A DNA stretch of 64,000 nucleotides from Microbacterium sp. RU33B. GTDB lineage: Bacteria > Actinomycetota > Actinomycetes > Actinomycetales > Microbacteriaceae. This document shows positions 1 through 8,701 of the stretch, one piece after another. The DNA is taken from assembly GCF_900155915.1 (NCBI RefSeq), contig NZ_FTPO01000003.1, positions 124,001 to 188,000 on the forward strand, written 5' to 3'. Each line of letters starts with the position of its first letter. Positions within the stretch are counted from its first letter, which is position 1. The notes below the pieces were generated by a model. That model was not told the origin of the DNA. It was given only the letters and a program-made list of their open reading frames with translations, and did not search any database. Position numbers and translations under genes: made by a program.

Positions 1-449
<449 letters not shown>

Positions 450-516
450 GCGCGTCGCCGCGATAGGGTGACGGATGCCGCGGCCCCGGGCGGGGTCCGG
501 CCATCCGGGAGGACAC

Positions 517-873
517 ATGATCGTCGGGATCGGCGTCGACCTCGTCGACATCCCGCGCTTCGAGCGCACGATCGAGCGCACCCCGCGACTGCTCGAGCGT
601 CTCTTCTCGCCCGCCGAGCGCACCCTCGCGCCGCGGTCGCTCGCCGCCCGCTACGCCGCGAAGGAGGCGCTCATCAAGGCGCTCGGCGGATCGGACGGCG
701 TGCACTGGACCGAGATCGAGATCACCCCCGAGGCATCCGGGCGTCCGTGGTTCACGCTCACGGGGTCGACGGCCGACGCGGTCGCGGACAAGGGCATCAC
801 GTCGCTGCACCTGTCGATGTCGCACGACGCGGGGCTGGCGACCGCCTACGTCATCGCGGAGGCGACACCGTGA
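517..873 (+). CDS. acpS: Holo-[acyl-carrier-protein] synthase
   Basis: 118 residues, the usual length for AcpS. It transfers 4'-phosphopantetheine from CoA to the serine of apo-ACP, activating fatty-acid synthesis. The N-terminal GIGVDLVDIPRF contains the Mg-binding Asp8 and RYAAKEALIKALGG carries the conserved Lys49/Glu50 pair, both family signatures. I chose the ATG at 517 because a good ribosome-binding site (GGGAGGAC) ends a few bases upstream and the family begins exactly with this motif; an in-frame ATG at 475 would add 14 unconserved residues. The stop overlaps the GTG start of alr, so the two are probably translationally coupled. Confidence 0.95.
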   Translation: MIVGIGVDLVDIPRFERTIERTPRLLERLFSPAERTLAPRSLAARYAAKEALIKALGGSDGVHWTEIEITPEASGRPWFTLTGSTADAVADKGITSLHLSMSHDAGLATAYVIAEATP

Positions 874-1994
874 GCCGGGTGCCCGACGGCGTGCTGCGCG
901 AGGCCGTCATCGACGTCGCGGCGATCACCGAGAACGTGCGACACCTGCGTCGCCTGACCGAATCCGAGGTCATCGCCGTCGTGAAGGCCGACGGCTACGG
1001 GCACGGTGCCGTGCGCTCCGCCGTCGCCGCCCTGGCCGGAGGGGCCACCCGCATCGGCGTCGCCGACGTGCAGGAGGCGCTCGCGCTCCGTCGCGCGGGC
1101 ATCACGGCCCCCGTCGTGGCCTGGCTCCACGCACCGGGAGCGTCGTTCGCCGAGGCCGCGTCGGTGGGCGTCGAGCTCGGGATCTCGAGCTTCGACCAGC
1201 TGCTGCGCGCGGCGGCCGCGGCATCCGTCGACCGTCCGGTGGGCGTGCACCTCAAGCTCGAGACGGGTCTCGGGCGCAACGGCATCGCCCCGGAGGACTA
1301 CCGCGTCGTGTTCGCCGAGGCGGCGCGACTGGAGCGCATCGGAAAGCTCCGCATCGTCGGCCTGTTCAGTCACCTGTCCAACGCGTCGGCCGACGACGAC
1401 CGGGCGGCGCTGCGGGTCTTCCACGACGGCATCGCCGCCGCCGCCGCGCTCGGCATCGCACCGCCGCTGCGGCACATCGCGGCATCGCACGCGGCGCTCG
1501 ACCTGCCCGAGTCGCGGATGGGCTGCGTGCGCCTCGGCATCTCGATCTACGGCCTCTCCCCGTTCGACGACCGGTCTTCGGCCGACCTGGGACTGCGCCC
1601 GGCCATGACCCTGCGGGCGCCGGTGGCGGCCGTGCGACGCGTCCCGGCCGGACACGGCGTCTCCTACGGCTACGACTACCGCACGGAGCGCGAGACGACG
1701 CTGGCGCTCATCCCGCTCGGCTACGCCGACGGAGTGCCGCGCAGCGCATCGGGCCGCGGGCCCGTCGCCGTCGGAGGCAAGCCGTTCGCCGTCGCCGGTC
1801 GGATCGCGATGGACCAGTTCGTGGTGGACGTCGGCGACCACCCCGTCGCGGTGGGCGACGAGGCGGTGCTCTTCGGCGACCCGACGCTCGGCGTGCCGGG
1901 CGCGGAGGACTGGGCGGATGCCGCGGGCACGATCGACTACGAGATCGTCACCCGCATCGGGCCCCGCGTGCCGCGGCGGCAGGTGTCGGGATGA
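870..1994 (+). CDS. alr: Alanine racemase
   Basis: 374 residues. PLP-dependent interconversion of L- and D-alanine, supplying D-Ala for peptidoglycan. The PLP lysine lies in VVKADGYGHGA (Lys39) and the second catalytic base in the motif GVSYGYDYRTE (Tyr266), followed by LIPLGYADGVPR and AMDQFVVDV typical of the C-terminal beta domain. The GTG at 870 overlaps the acpS stop by four bases; the open frame continues upstream to 468, but that stretch lies over acpS in another frame and lacks family similarity. It is in the same dense operon as acpS and the tsa genes, an arrangement common in actinobacteria. Confidence 0.95.
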   Translation: MSRVPDGVLREAVIDVAAITENVRHLRRLTESEVIAVVKADGYGHGAVRSAVAALAGGATRIGVADVQEALALRRAGITAPVVAWLHAPGASFAEAASVGVELGISSFDQLLRAAAAASVDRPVGVHLKLETGLGRNGIAPEDYRVVFAEAARLERIGKLRIVGLFSHLSNASADDDRAALRVFHDGIAAAAALGIAPPLRHIAASHAALDLPESRMGCVRLGISIYGLSPFDDRSSADLGLRPAMTLRAPVAAVRRVPAGHGVSYGYDYRTERETTLALIPLGYADGVPRSASGRGPVAVGGKPFAVAGRIAMDQFVVDVGDHPVAVGDEAVLFGDPTLGVPGAEDWADAAGTIDYEIVTRIGPRVPRRQVSG

Positions 1995-2494
1995 CAGGCC
2001 TGGACGACCTGGTCGGTCGGCACGTGATCGATTCGCCCGCCGACATGGAGGAGTTCGGGCGGCGCGTCGGCGGGATGCTGCGCCCCGGCGACCTCCTCGT
2101 CCTGACCGGCTCGCTCGGCGCGGGCAAGACGACGCTCACCCGCGGGATCGCGGAGAGCCTCGACGTCCGGGGGCGTGTGCAGAGCCCGACGTTCGTGATC
2201 GCCCGCACGCATCCGTCGCTGCACGGCGGCGCGCCGCTCGTGCACGTGGACGCCTACCGGCTGGGGACGTCGGGCGAGCTCGACGATCTCGACATCGACT
2301 TCGCCCGATCCGTCGTCGTGGCCGAGTGGGGCGCGCCTTTCGCGGCCGCCGTGGCCGACACGTGGTGGGAGATCGAGCTCGACCGGGAGTGGGGCGGCAC
2401 CGGGCTCGACACCGCCTGCGGCGGCAGCGGACCGGCGGCCCGCGAGCTCGACGCCGACGCACCGCGGCTCGCGACGGTGACGCGCCGGCCGTAG
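1991..2494 (+). CDS. tsaE: tRNA threonylcarbamoyladenosine (t6A) biosynthesis ATPase TsaE
   Basis: 167 residues. TsaE is the small P-loop ATPase of the bacterial TsaB-TsaD-TsaE complex that installs threonylcarbamoyl on A37 of ANN-decoding tRNAs. The Walker A motif GSLGAGKTT spans residues 40-48, and the region SPTFVIARTH and the conserved VHVDAYRL follow in family order. The ATG overlaps the alr stop (ATGA). TsaB, RimI and TsaD follow immediately, so all t6A-complex subunits except TsaC lie in this operon. Confidence 0.93.
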   Translation: MTGLDDLVGRHVIDSPADMEEFGRRVGGMLRPGDLLVLTGSLGAGKTTLTRGIAESLDVRGRVQSPTFVIARTHPSLHGGAPLVHVDAYRLGTSGELDDLDIDFARSVVVAEWGAPFAAAVADTWWEIELDREWGGTGLDTACGGSGPAARELDADAPRLATVTRRP

Positions 2495-2536
2495 CGCCGA
2501 CGCCGCGCCTTCCGGCCGCCGGATACCCTGGATGAC

Positions 2537-3205
2537 GTGATCCTCGCCCTCGACACCTCCGTCGGCACCGCCGTCGCGGTCGTCGAAGAGGACGGCGTCG
2601 TGCGCGCCGACCTCGCCAGCGCGAACGCGCTCGGTCACGCGGAGGTCATCGGCGATCTGCTCGTGGCCGCCCTCGGCGAGGCATCGCTCGGGCCCGTCGG
2701 CACGACGAGCGCGCCGGAGCCGGTGGTGATCGCCCGCGTCGCGATCGGCATGGGGCCGGGTCCGTTCACGGGTCTCCGGGTCGGCATCGCCGCCGCGCGC
2801 GCGTTCGCCCTCGGCCGCGGCATCCCGGTCGTCCCCGTCGTGAGCCACGATGCGTTCGCGCTCGGCATCCTGCTCGCCGATCCCTTCGCCGACGTGCCGC
2901 GCTTTGCCGTCGTGACGGATGCGCGTCGTCGCGAGTTCGCCTACACCGTGTACGAAGGGCTCGACGACGACGGCCTGCCGGTGCGCGTCACCCAGCCCGC
3001 GCTCATCCCGCGCGACGACCTCGACGCACGCCTCGCCGCGCTCGGTGCCGAACGACGCGACGCGCTCGCGATCCCGGCGTCGATGATCGGCGTCGCCGCG
3101 GCCCGTGCGGTCGCCGCGGGGCGCGAGGTCGGTCCGCACGACGCGCTCTACCTCCGCTCGCCCGACGTGACGATGCCGGCGGGTCCCAAGCGGGTGACAC
3201 CGTGA
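2537..3205 (+). CDS. tsaB: t6A biosynthesis scaffold protein TsaB
   Basis: 222 residues, GTG start. TsaB is an inactive ASKHA-fold paralogue of TsaD and acts as its dimerisation partner in the t6A complex. The N-terminal ILALDTSVGTAVAVVE (phosphate-1 loop) and the family hallmark MGPGPFTGLRVGIAAARAFA are present. The 42-bp gap to tsaE contains a possible -10 (TACCCT), but an operon with the preceding genes is more likely. The stop overlaps the rimI start. Confidence 0.93.
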   Translation: MILALDTSVGTAVAVVEEDGVVRADLASANALGHAEVIGDLLVAALGEASLGPVGTTSAPEPVVIARVAIGMGPGPFTGLRVGIAAARAFALGRGIPVVPVVSHDAFALGILLADPFADVPRFAVVTDARRREFAYTVYEGLDDDGLPVRVTQPALIPRDDLDARLAALGAERRDALAIPASMIGVAAARAVAAGREVGPHDALYLRSPDVTMPAGPKRVTP

Positions 3206-3699
3206 CGCTGCGCACCGCCACCCCCGACGATCTCGAGGCGATCATGGCGCTCGAGCGCGCCTCGTTCGTGAACGACGCGTGGTCGGAGGCGATGATGCGC
3301 GAAGAGCTCGCGTCACGCCACTCCCGCTATGTGATCGACGAGGAGGCCGGTCGCCTCGTCGGCTACGCGGGGCTGCGCGCGCCCGCAGGCGCCAAGGACG
3401 CCGACATCCAGACGATCGCCGTCGCCGAAGCGGCGCGCGGGCGGGGGAGAGGGCGTGTCCTGCTCGAAGCCCTGCTGAGCGAGGCATCCGCCCGCCGCGC
3501 GAGCGACGTCTTCCTCGAAGTGCGCGCCGACAATCCGGTGGCGGAGAAGCTGTACGCGTCCGAGGGGTTCGTCGAGGTGGGTCGCCGCCCGCGGTACTAC
3601 CAGCCCGACGACGTCGACGCGATCGTGATGAAGCTCGACCTGGCCGCGTGGGCGGCGGCGCGCACGCCCGCGCCGGATGATGCCGGAGCGTGCACGTGA
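3202..3699 (+). CDS. rimI: GNAT N-acetyltransferase, RimI type
   Basis: 165 residues, GTG start overlapping the tsaB stop. GNAT fold with the acetyl-CoA binding motif A in [24 protein letters not shown] (around residues 70-95) and the C-terminal [29 protein letters not shown] typical of RimI, which acetylates the N-terminal residue of ribosomal protein S18 and possibly other proteins. The position between tsaB and tsaD is the standard actinobacterial arrangement. The substrate in this organism is not known from sequence. Confidence 0.88.
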   Translation: MTLRTATPDDLEAIMALERASFVNDAWSEAMMREELASRHSRYVIDEEAGRLVGYAGLRAPAGAKDADIQTIAVAEAARGRGRGRVLLEALLSEASARRASDVFLEVRADNPVAEKLYASEGFVEVGRRPRYYQPDDVDAIVMKLDLAAWAAARTPAPDDAGACT

Positions 3700-4775
3700 G
3701 CGCCCGCGAACCCCTCGTGCTCGGCATCGAGACGAGCTGCGACGAGACCGGCATCGGCATCGTCCGCGGCCGCACGCTCCTGAGCAACACGATCGCCAGC
3801 AGCATGGACGAGCACGCCCGGTACGGCGGAGTCGTGCCCGAGGTCGCCGCGCGGGCGCACCTCGAAGCCCTGCAGCCCTCGATCGCCGCCGCACTGGCCG
3901 AGGCCGGCGTGACGCTCGCCGATCTCGACGCCGTCGCCGTGACGTCGGGTCCGGGTCTGGCCGGGGCGCTCATGGTCGGCGTGGGCGCGGCGAAGGCGCT
4001 CGCGGTGTCGCTGGATGCCCCCCTGTACGCCGTCAATCACCTCGTCGGCCACATCGCCGCCGACATCCTCGACCCGGAGGCGCCGGCGCTGGAGTACCCG
4101 ACGGTCGCCCTCCTGGTGAGCGGCGGGCACACGTCGCTGCTTCTCGTGCGCGATCTGACGACGGATGTCGAGATGCTCGGCGAGACGATGGACGACGCGG
4201 CCGGCGAGGCGTTCGACAAGGTCGCGCGACTCCTCGGCCTCCCCTACCCGGGGGGTCCGCAGATCGACCGGGCGGCGGCGACCGGCGACCCGCACGCGAT
4301 CCGCTTCCCGCGCGGGCTGTCGCGCGCGTCCGACATGGCCGCGCACCGCTACGACTTCTCGTTCTCGGGGCTCAAGACCGCCGTCGCGCGCTGGGTGGAG
4401 CAGCAGCAGGCCGCGGGCGCCGACATCCCGATCGCCGACGTGGCGGCGTCGTTCCGCGAGGCGGTCGTCGACGTGCTCGTCACGAAGGCGCTCGACGCGT
4501 GCGCGCAGTACGGGGTGCCCCGGCTCCTCCTCGGCGGCGGCGTCATCGCCAACCGCCGGCTGCGCGACGTCGCGATCGAGCGGGCCGCCGCGGCCGGTGT
4601 GGAGGTGCGCATCCCGCCGCTCTCGCTGTGCACCGACAACGGCGCCATGATCGCCGCCCTCGCCTCCGAGCTCATCATGTCGGGCCGGCGGCCGTCGACG
4701 CTGGGCTTCGGCGCGGACTCGACGCTTCCCGTGACGGAGATCCAGGTGGCCGAGAGAGAGGCGGCCGGCGCATGA
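3690..4775 (+). CDS. tsaD: tRNA N6-adenosine threonylcarbamoyltransferase TsaD
   Basis: 361 residues. Catalytic subunit of the t6A complex. [16 protein letters not shown] is the N-terminal ASKHA phosphate loop, the metal-binding HxxxH is at His117/His121 in NHLVGH, and [26 protein letters not shown] and [13 protein letters not shown] are the other family blocks. The GTG at 3690 overlaps the end of rimI by 10 bp; a second GTG at 3696 is an equally plausible start. In many actinobacteria groES follows tsaD closely; here about 13 kb of other genes intervene. Confidence 0.95.
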   Translation: MHVSAREPLVLGIETSCDETGIGIVRGRTLLSNTIASSMDEHARYGGVVPEVAARAHLEALQPSIAAALAEAGVTLADLDAVAVTSGPGLAGALMVGVGAAKALAVSLDAPLYAVNHLVGHIAADILDPEAPALEYPTVALLVSGGHTSLLLVRDLTTDVEMLGETMDDAAGEAFDKVARLLGLPYPGGPQIDRAAATGDPHAIRFPRGLSRASDMAAHRYDFSFSGLKTAVARWVEQQQAAGADIPIADVAASFREAVVDVLVTKALDACAQYGVPRLLLGGGVIANRRLRDVAIERAAAAGVEVRIPPLSLCTDNGAMIAALASELIMSGRRPSTLGFGADSTLPVTEIQVAEREAAGA

Positions 4776-5329
4776 GCGAGCCGCTGCCGCCCACCGAGCC
4801 GCTCCGGCGCGATGCGCGTCCGCCGTCGCCGGGGACGCCTGCGTCCGCACCGCCTGCGTCCGCACCGCCTGCGTCCGCACCGCCTGCGTCCGCGCCGCCT
4901 ACGTCCGCGTCGCCGACCGTGCCGGAGATCGCCCTGGAGCCCGCCCTGCCCGGCGTGCACCGTGGAGGCTTCACGCGCCTGCCCACCGCGCCGCTCGACA
5001 TCACGGTGCAGTCCGCGCCAGAGGAGCCCAGCGGCGCCTACGACCCCGAGATCGCGGCGCAGTGGCTCGTGCCGCCGCCCGCTCCGCCCCGGCGCGGGCT
5101 GGCCTCGTGGGCGCTCGTGTTCTCGATCGCCGGGGTGCTCGTGTCGCTCTTCGTCGGCTGGGGATTCCCGATCGGCATCGTGGGCGTCGTCTCGGCCATC
5201 CTCGCCCTGCGACGCCCGCTCGAGAGCCGTGGGATGGCGGTGTGGGCGCTCGTGCTCGGGGTGCTGTCGATCGTCTACAGCATCGGCTGGCTGCTCTACG
5301 CGGCGTCGCGCGCGAGCCTGTTCGGCTGA
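4772..5329 (+). CDS. Small membrane protein with Pro/Ala repeat and DUF4190-like C-terminus
   Basis: 185 residues, ATG overlapping the tsaD stop. The first ~100 residues are Pro/Ala/Ser-rich and disordered, including a PPASA pentapeptide repeated about five times (encoded by a 15-bp tandem repeat at 4836-4910). The C-terminal ~75 residues form hydrophobic helices ([20 protein letters not shown], then [15 protein letters not shown] and [20 protein letters not shown]) in the pattern of the DUF4190 family of actinobacterial membrane proteins. The likely orientation is a cytoplasmic low-complexity N-terminus before the membrane domain. It is the last gene of the operon; its function is unknown. 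Confidence 0.75.
   Translation: MSEPLPPTEPLRRDARPPSPGTPASAPPASAPPASAPPASAPPTSASPTVPEIALEPALPGVHRGGFTRLPTAPLDITVQSAPEEPSGAYDPEIAAQWLVPPPAPPRRGLASWALVFSIAGVLVSLFVGWGFPIGIVGVVSAILALRRPLESRGMAVWALVLGVLSIVYSIGWLLYAASRASLFG
4836..4910 (+). repeat. Five-unit 15-bp tandem repeat inside the membrane-protein gene
   Basis: Units of CGCCTGCGTCCGCAC run in phase at 4836, 4851, 4866, 4881 and 4896, the last two with point changes. They encode the (P)PASA repeats. Because the unit is a multiple of three, copy-number change would not break the frame, so this is a likely length-variable tract between strains. Confidence 0.9.
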
Positions 5330-5341
5330 GGCGCCCTCTGC

Positions 5342-6535
5342 TCAGCCGACGCGGTCGGCGAGCACCGCGAGCCGCTTGTTCCCGACCCGGGTCAGGAGCA
5401 GCGTCGCCTCCTCGTCGCCGCGGAGCTTGAGCTTCGTGCGCAGCACCGCGGGGTCGACATCCACCCCTCGCTTCTTGATCTCGAGCCGCCCGATCCCGCG
5501 GGCGCGAAGCAGCTTCGAGAGCGCCTTCACGTCGGACGGCACGACCTCGCGCACGCGGAAGGACTGCACGAACGGGCTCGTGAGCGCGGAATCCGACGTC
5601 AGATACGCGATGCGCTCGTCGAGCATGCCGGCCTCGAGGGCGCGGGCGACGTCGCCGATGAGGCGGGCCCGGATGACCGCGCCGTCGGGCTCGTGCAGGT
5701 AGGCGCCGAGCTCGCGCACCGGGGCGTCCTCGGCATCCGTCGCCGCCGTCAGCTCCCACGACGCACCCCCACGGACGACCAGGGCTGCGCGGCGCACGTC
5801 CGCGCGGGCGAGCACGCCCGACCACACCACGAGCTCGATCGTCGAGCCGTCGGCGCTCACCCACTGCGCCTCGACGTCGTCGGGCAGCAGATCGCGGTCC
5901 AGACCCGGTCCGAGCTTGATCCCGACCGGACGACGTGCGGCGAGGGCGAACACCCACTCCAGCGGCGGCGACCACTCGGCGTGCCCGGTGCGCGCGGTCT
6001 CGCCGTGTCCGGCCGTCCGCCGTGCGGGGTCGAGCCAGACGGCGTCGACGCCGGAGACATCCGTGTCCTCCGCCGTCGCGGTCCGCACGCTCACCGCATC
6101 GCCGAAGGGCGCGAGGTTGTAGGCGGCGATCGCGGCCGTCACCTCGTCGGCATCCACCGCCTGAACGCGCAGACCGAGACCGGCGAAACCGAGCGCGTCT
6201 CCGCCGATGCCGCAGCCGAGGTCGGCGACGGAGGAGACTCCGGCCTCGCGGAAGCGCGCGGCGTGCCGGGCGGCGATCTCCATCCGCGTCGCCTGCTCCA
6301 GTCCCGCGCGGGTGAACAGCATCCGTTCGGCGAACGGTCCGAACTTGTCGCGCGCGCGGTGGCGCAGACGCGCCTGGCCCACGACCGCCGTCACGAGGTC
6401 CGGGGAGCGACCGTCGGCCCGCAGCCGCGACACGGCACGGGCGACGTCGCCCGCCGACTCCAGCGGCGGAAGGGCGTCGAGCAGGCGCAGGGCCTCCGGA
6501 GTGAGGAGTGCGGCGAGCTCCGAAGGTGTCACCAC
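5342..6535 (-). CDS. THUMP-like domain class I SAM-dependent methyltransferase
   Basis: 397 residues. A Rossmann methyltransferase core is visible: SVADLGCGIGGDALGFAGLG (SAM motif I, around residues 100-120), the acidic VQAVDADEV (motif II), and VDAVWLDPARR (motif IV, DPAR). The C-terminal part matches the THUMP-like domain that actinobacteria carry after this core (KALSKLLRARGIGRLEIKKRGVD). RNA or protein methylation is likely, but the substrate is unknown. The gene is convergent with the tsa operon, with only 12 bp between the stop codons, and no hairpin fits there. Confidence 0.8.
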   Translation of the reverse strand: MVTPSELAALLTPEALRLLDALPPLESAGDVARAVSRLRADGRSPDLVTAVVGQARLRHRARDKFGPFAERMLFTRAGLEQATRMEIAARHAARFREAGVSSVADLGCGIGGDALGFAGLGLRVQAVDADEVTAAIAAYNLAPFGDAVSVRTATAEDTDVSGVDAVWLDPARRTAGHGETARTGHAEWSPPLEWVFALAARRPVGIKLGPGLDRDLLPDDVEAQWVSADGSTIELVVWSGVLARADVRRAALVVRGGASWELTAATDAEDAPVRELGAYLHEPDGAVIRARLIGDVARALEAGMLDERIAYLTSDSALTSPFVQSFRVREVVPSDVKALSKLLRARGIGRLEIKKRGVDVDPAVLRTKLKLRGDEEATLLLTRVGNKRLAVLADRVG

Positions 6536-6539
6536 GTCA

Positions 6540-6723
6540 GCCTAACGGCGCCCCCGACCCCGTGCGGGGGAACCCCCTAGTCCCCGGGGGGAGGCGCACC
6601 GAGAACCCCGCACGCCCCCTCCGATCCTGCGGAGTCGTCCCCGATGCGCCGCTCCGAGCCCGCTTCTAGCGTGAAGTCACATCACTCAACGTCGGGGACC
6701 ATCCCCGGGATCGGGAAGCGCTC
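6540..6723 (+). promoter_or_regulatory. Promoter region of the iniBAC-like island with GGGGG/CCCCC palindrome
   Basis: This 184-bp gap lies between divergent genes. At 6566-6580 it holds GGGGGAACCCCCTAG, whose reverse complement CTAGGGGGTTCCCCC resembles inverted repeats in front of the IniA-like and IniB-like genes. A TAGCGT hexamer near 6668-6673 is a plausible -10. GGGAAG just before the ATG at 6724 is the ribosome-binding site. The operator role and the regulator (the LuxR protein encoded at 13758-16295) are inferences. Confidence 0.5.
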
Positions 6724-7602
6724 ATGGACAACATCGAGATCGACGACTACAACGAGTCGTTCAACACCGGCGTCTGGGGCTCGGGCAACTCCGAGACCAC
6801 CACGACGACGACGAACCTCGGCTACGCGGCCGACGGCTCCTTCAACACCGACGAGTCGACCAACGACAGCGGCAACCTCGACCTGGGGATCGCCGACTCG
6901 TTCAACCAGGACTCGAACGACACCACGACCGACATCACCGACTCGTGGAACGACTACTCCGACAACTCCGTCGACGACCACAGCGACAACTCGGTCAACG
7001 ACTCGGGCAACGACAACTCGACCGAGTCGACCACGGACTCCTACAACTCGTGGACGGATGCCTCGGTCGACGACCACTCGGTCAACGTGGGCATGCGCTC
7101 CTACAACACCGGCTTCGGCGACGTGTCGCTCGGCGGCGGTGCCGCGGGCGCGGCCGGCGGCGGCGACACGATGGTCAACAACCAGAACACCATCATCGAC
7201 CAGTCCTTCAACGCGGCCGGCGGTGCGGGCGGCTGGGGCGGCAGCAGCGCGATCGTCGCCTCGGGCGACGACTCGATCGCGGCGGGCAACGACGTCAACC
7301 TGTCCACGCATGTGGACTACTCGACGAACATCTCGTCGGCCGAGGGCGACGTCAACCTCAACAACGAGACCGTGACGACGAACGTCGTCGGCTCGTACAA
7401 CGAGTGGACCGACTCCTCCAGCTGGGAGGACAGCTCGACCCACACGTCCGTCCAGGACTCGTGGAACGACAACTCCGAGTCGTACACGGCGACGGACTCG
7501 TTCAACGAGACCACCGACCTGTGGGAGAGCTCCGAGATGAACCTCGACCTCGACTCCATCGTCGACAGCCACGACGCGGCGATCGCCGACTTCGCGGGCT
7601 GA
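6724..7602 (+). CDS. Asp/Asn/Ser/Thr-rich repetitive protein, IniB-tail related (paralogue 1)
   Basis: 292 residues, almost free of Lys, Arg and Cys and very rich in D, N, S, T. No signal peptide or membrane helix is evident. Short imperfect repeats of the type SYNxWTDxS and SWNDxSDNSVDDHS dominate residues 60-120. They are followed by a Gly-rich stretch (LGGGAAGAAGGGD) and then a module (about residues 155-235) containing VNNQNTIIDQSFN, IVASGDDSIAAGNDVNL and GDVNLNNETVTTNVV. The same module occurs in the next gene and in the IniB-domain protein at 12716-13618, so the three are paralogous in that part. The fold is unknown; the periodic N/D/S/T pattern would suit a beta-solenoid or a disordered scaffold. 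It is the first gene of the unit leading to the two dynamin-like GTPases and is probably their partner protein. No function has been assigned that I know of. Confidence 0.8.
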   Translation: MDNIEIDDYNESFNTGVWGSGNSETTTTTTNLGYAADGSFNTDESTNDSGNLDLGIADSFNQDSNDTTTDITDSWNDYSDNSVDDHSDNSVNDSGNDNSTESTTDSYNSWTDASVDDHSVNVGMRSYNTGFGDVSLGGGAAGAAGGGDTMVNNQNTIIDQSFNAAGGAGGWGGSSAIVASGDDSIAAGNDVNLSTHVDYSTNISSAEGDVNLNNETVTTNVVGSYNEWTDSSSWEDSSTHTSVQDSWNDNSESYTATDSFNETTDLWESSEMNLDLDSIVDSHDAAIADFAG

Positions 7603-7608
7603 CCCACC

Positions 7609-7647
7609 TGCCCGGCCGTCGCTGCGACGACGCGCGGCGGCCGGGCA
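7609..7647 (+). other. Strong hairpin between the two repetitive-protein genes
   Basis: TGCCCGGCCG at 7609-7618 pairs perfectly with CGGCCGGGCA at 7638-7647, extended inward by four more pairs (one T-G), leaving an 11-base loop. No T-run follows, so it is not a clear intrinsic terminator; it could stabilise or process the mRNA or partly attenuate transcription. Confidence 0.6.
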
Positions 7648-7686
7648 CCTCCTCCGATCCAGACATCCAGCCAGAAAGCGACGGCC

Positions 7687-8583
7687 ATGCCCGAATACAC
7701 CGAGAACGACTTCGACGACTCGTTCAACACGCGCGTCCGTGAGTCGATGAACACGACCACCACCACCAACAACTCCACCCTCGCCGTCGACCTCGACGAC
7801 GTGGGCAACACCGACGCCTCCGTCAACGACAGCGGCAACGTCACCGCCGGCCTCGACAACGTCGGCAACGTGGACTCGCACGACAGCTCGACGGGCATCG
7901 ACGGCTCGTACAACGACTGGTCCGACAACTCCGTCGACGACCACAGCGACAACTCCACGAACGACTCGGGCAACGACAACTCGAGCAGCTGGATCGAGGG
8001 CTCGTACAACTCGCACCTCGACGAGTCGGTCGACGACCACTCGATCGACGTCGGTGCGCGGGAGTACAACACCGGCTTCGGCAACCTCACGCTCGGCGGG
8101 GGCGGCGGAGGCGGCGGCGACGTCTGGGTCAACAACCAGAACACGATCGTCGACCAGTCCTTCAACGCGAACGTCGACGGCTGGGGCGGATACGAAGGCG
8201 GCAGCTCGGCGGTCGTGGCATCGGGCAACGGAGCCATGGCGGCCGGCGGCGACCTCAACCTGTCGCAGGTGACGGACCGTTCGACGAACTTCACCGCCCA
8301 GGGCGACGTGAACGTCGGCAACGAGACGCGCACCACCAACATCGTGGACTCGTACAACGAGGAGACCGACGCCTCGTCGTGGACCGACAGCTCGACGCAC
8401 CTCGACGTGTCGGACTCGTACAACGACGAGTCGGCGAGCTACACGGCCGAGAACTCGTTCAACGACGAGCTCACCTCGCAGTCGGAGAGCACGTGGGACA
8501 TCGACGCCGACGTCATCTGGGGCAGCGAGGACGTCGCGATCGTCGACGCCCCGATGACCGACATGGCGTTCGACGGTTCCTGA
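7687..8583 (+). CDS. Asp/Asn/Ser/Thr-rich repetitive protein, IniB-tail related (paralogue 2)
   Basis: 298 residues with the same architecture as the preceding gene: N-terminal (D/E)SFNT motif, TTTTTNNST run, DNSVDDHSDNSTNDSGNDNS block, EYNTGFGNLTLGGG followed by poly-Gly, then the shared module VNNQNTIVDQSFN ... VVASGNGAMAAGGDLNL ... GDVNVGNETRTTNIVDSYNEETDASSW, and a related acidic C-terminus. Many stretches are nearly identical to paralogue 1, which points to tandem duplication; the N-terminal 50 residues and the C-terminus have diverged more. Acidic, without Cys, and without signal peptide. The ribosome-binding site is weak (AGAAAGCGA before the ATG). Probably co-transcribed with paralogue 1 and the GTPase genes; function unknown. 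Confidence 0.8.
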   Translation: MPEYTENDFDDSFNTRVRESMNTTTTTNNSTLAVDLDDVGNTDASVNDSGNVTAGLDNVGNVDSHDSSTGIDGSYNDWSDNSVDDHSDNSTNDSGNDNSSSWIEGSYNSHLDESVDDHSIDVGAREYNTGFGNLTLGGGGGGGGDVWVNNQNTIVDQSFNANVDGWGGYEGGSSAVVASGNGAMAAGGDLNLSQVTDRSTNFTAQGDVNVGNETRTTNIVDSYNEETDASSWTDSSTHLDVSDSYNDESASYTAENSFNDELTSQSESTWDIDADVIWGSEDVAIVDAPMTDMAFDGS

Positions 8584-8623
8584 TCCCATCCGATCGGGCC
8601 ATCGGCACCGAACCACCTGTGCA

Positions 8624-8659
8624 GGCGGTGACCCCGGGGGTTTCCCCGGAGTCGCCGCC
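8624..8659 (+). promoter_or_regulatory. 36-nt hairpin/palindrome in front of the IniA-like gene
   Basis: GGCGGTGAC at 8624-8632 pairs with GTCGCCGCC at 8651-8659 (one wobble) and CCGGGG at 8634-8639 pairs with CCCCGG at 8644-8649, with one C/A mismatch and a GTTT loop. The core GGGGGTTTCCCC is also the GGGGG/CCCC inverted repeat seen elsewhere in the island. It may be a DNA operator, an RNA attenuator separating the abundant repeat-protein mRNA from the GTPase genes, or both; no T-run follows. Confidence 0.55.
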
Positions 8660-8701
8660 TTCACCGTGCCGGCAGCGGTTCGCACCACGAAGGAGTCCGA
8701 A

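Noticed and set aside
468..869. Upstream extension of the alanine racemase frame
   Set aside because: The frame stays open over acpS, but its translation is Arg/His-rich noise; the GTG at 870 matches the family start.
4836..4910. CRISPR-like array
   Set aside because: Units are contiguous 15-bp tandem repeats in a coding frame with no spacers.
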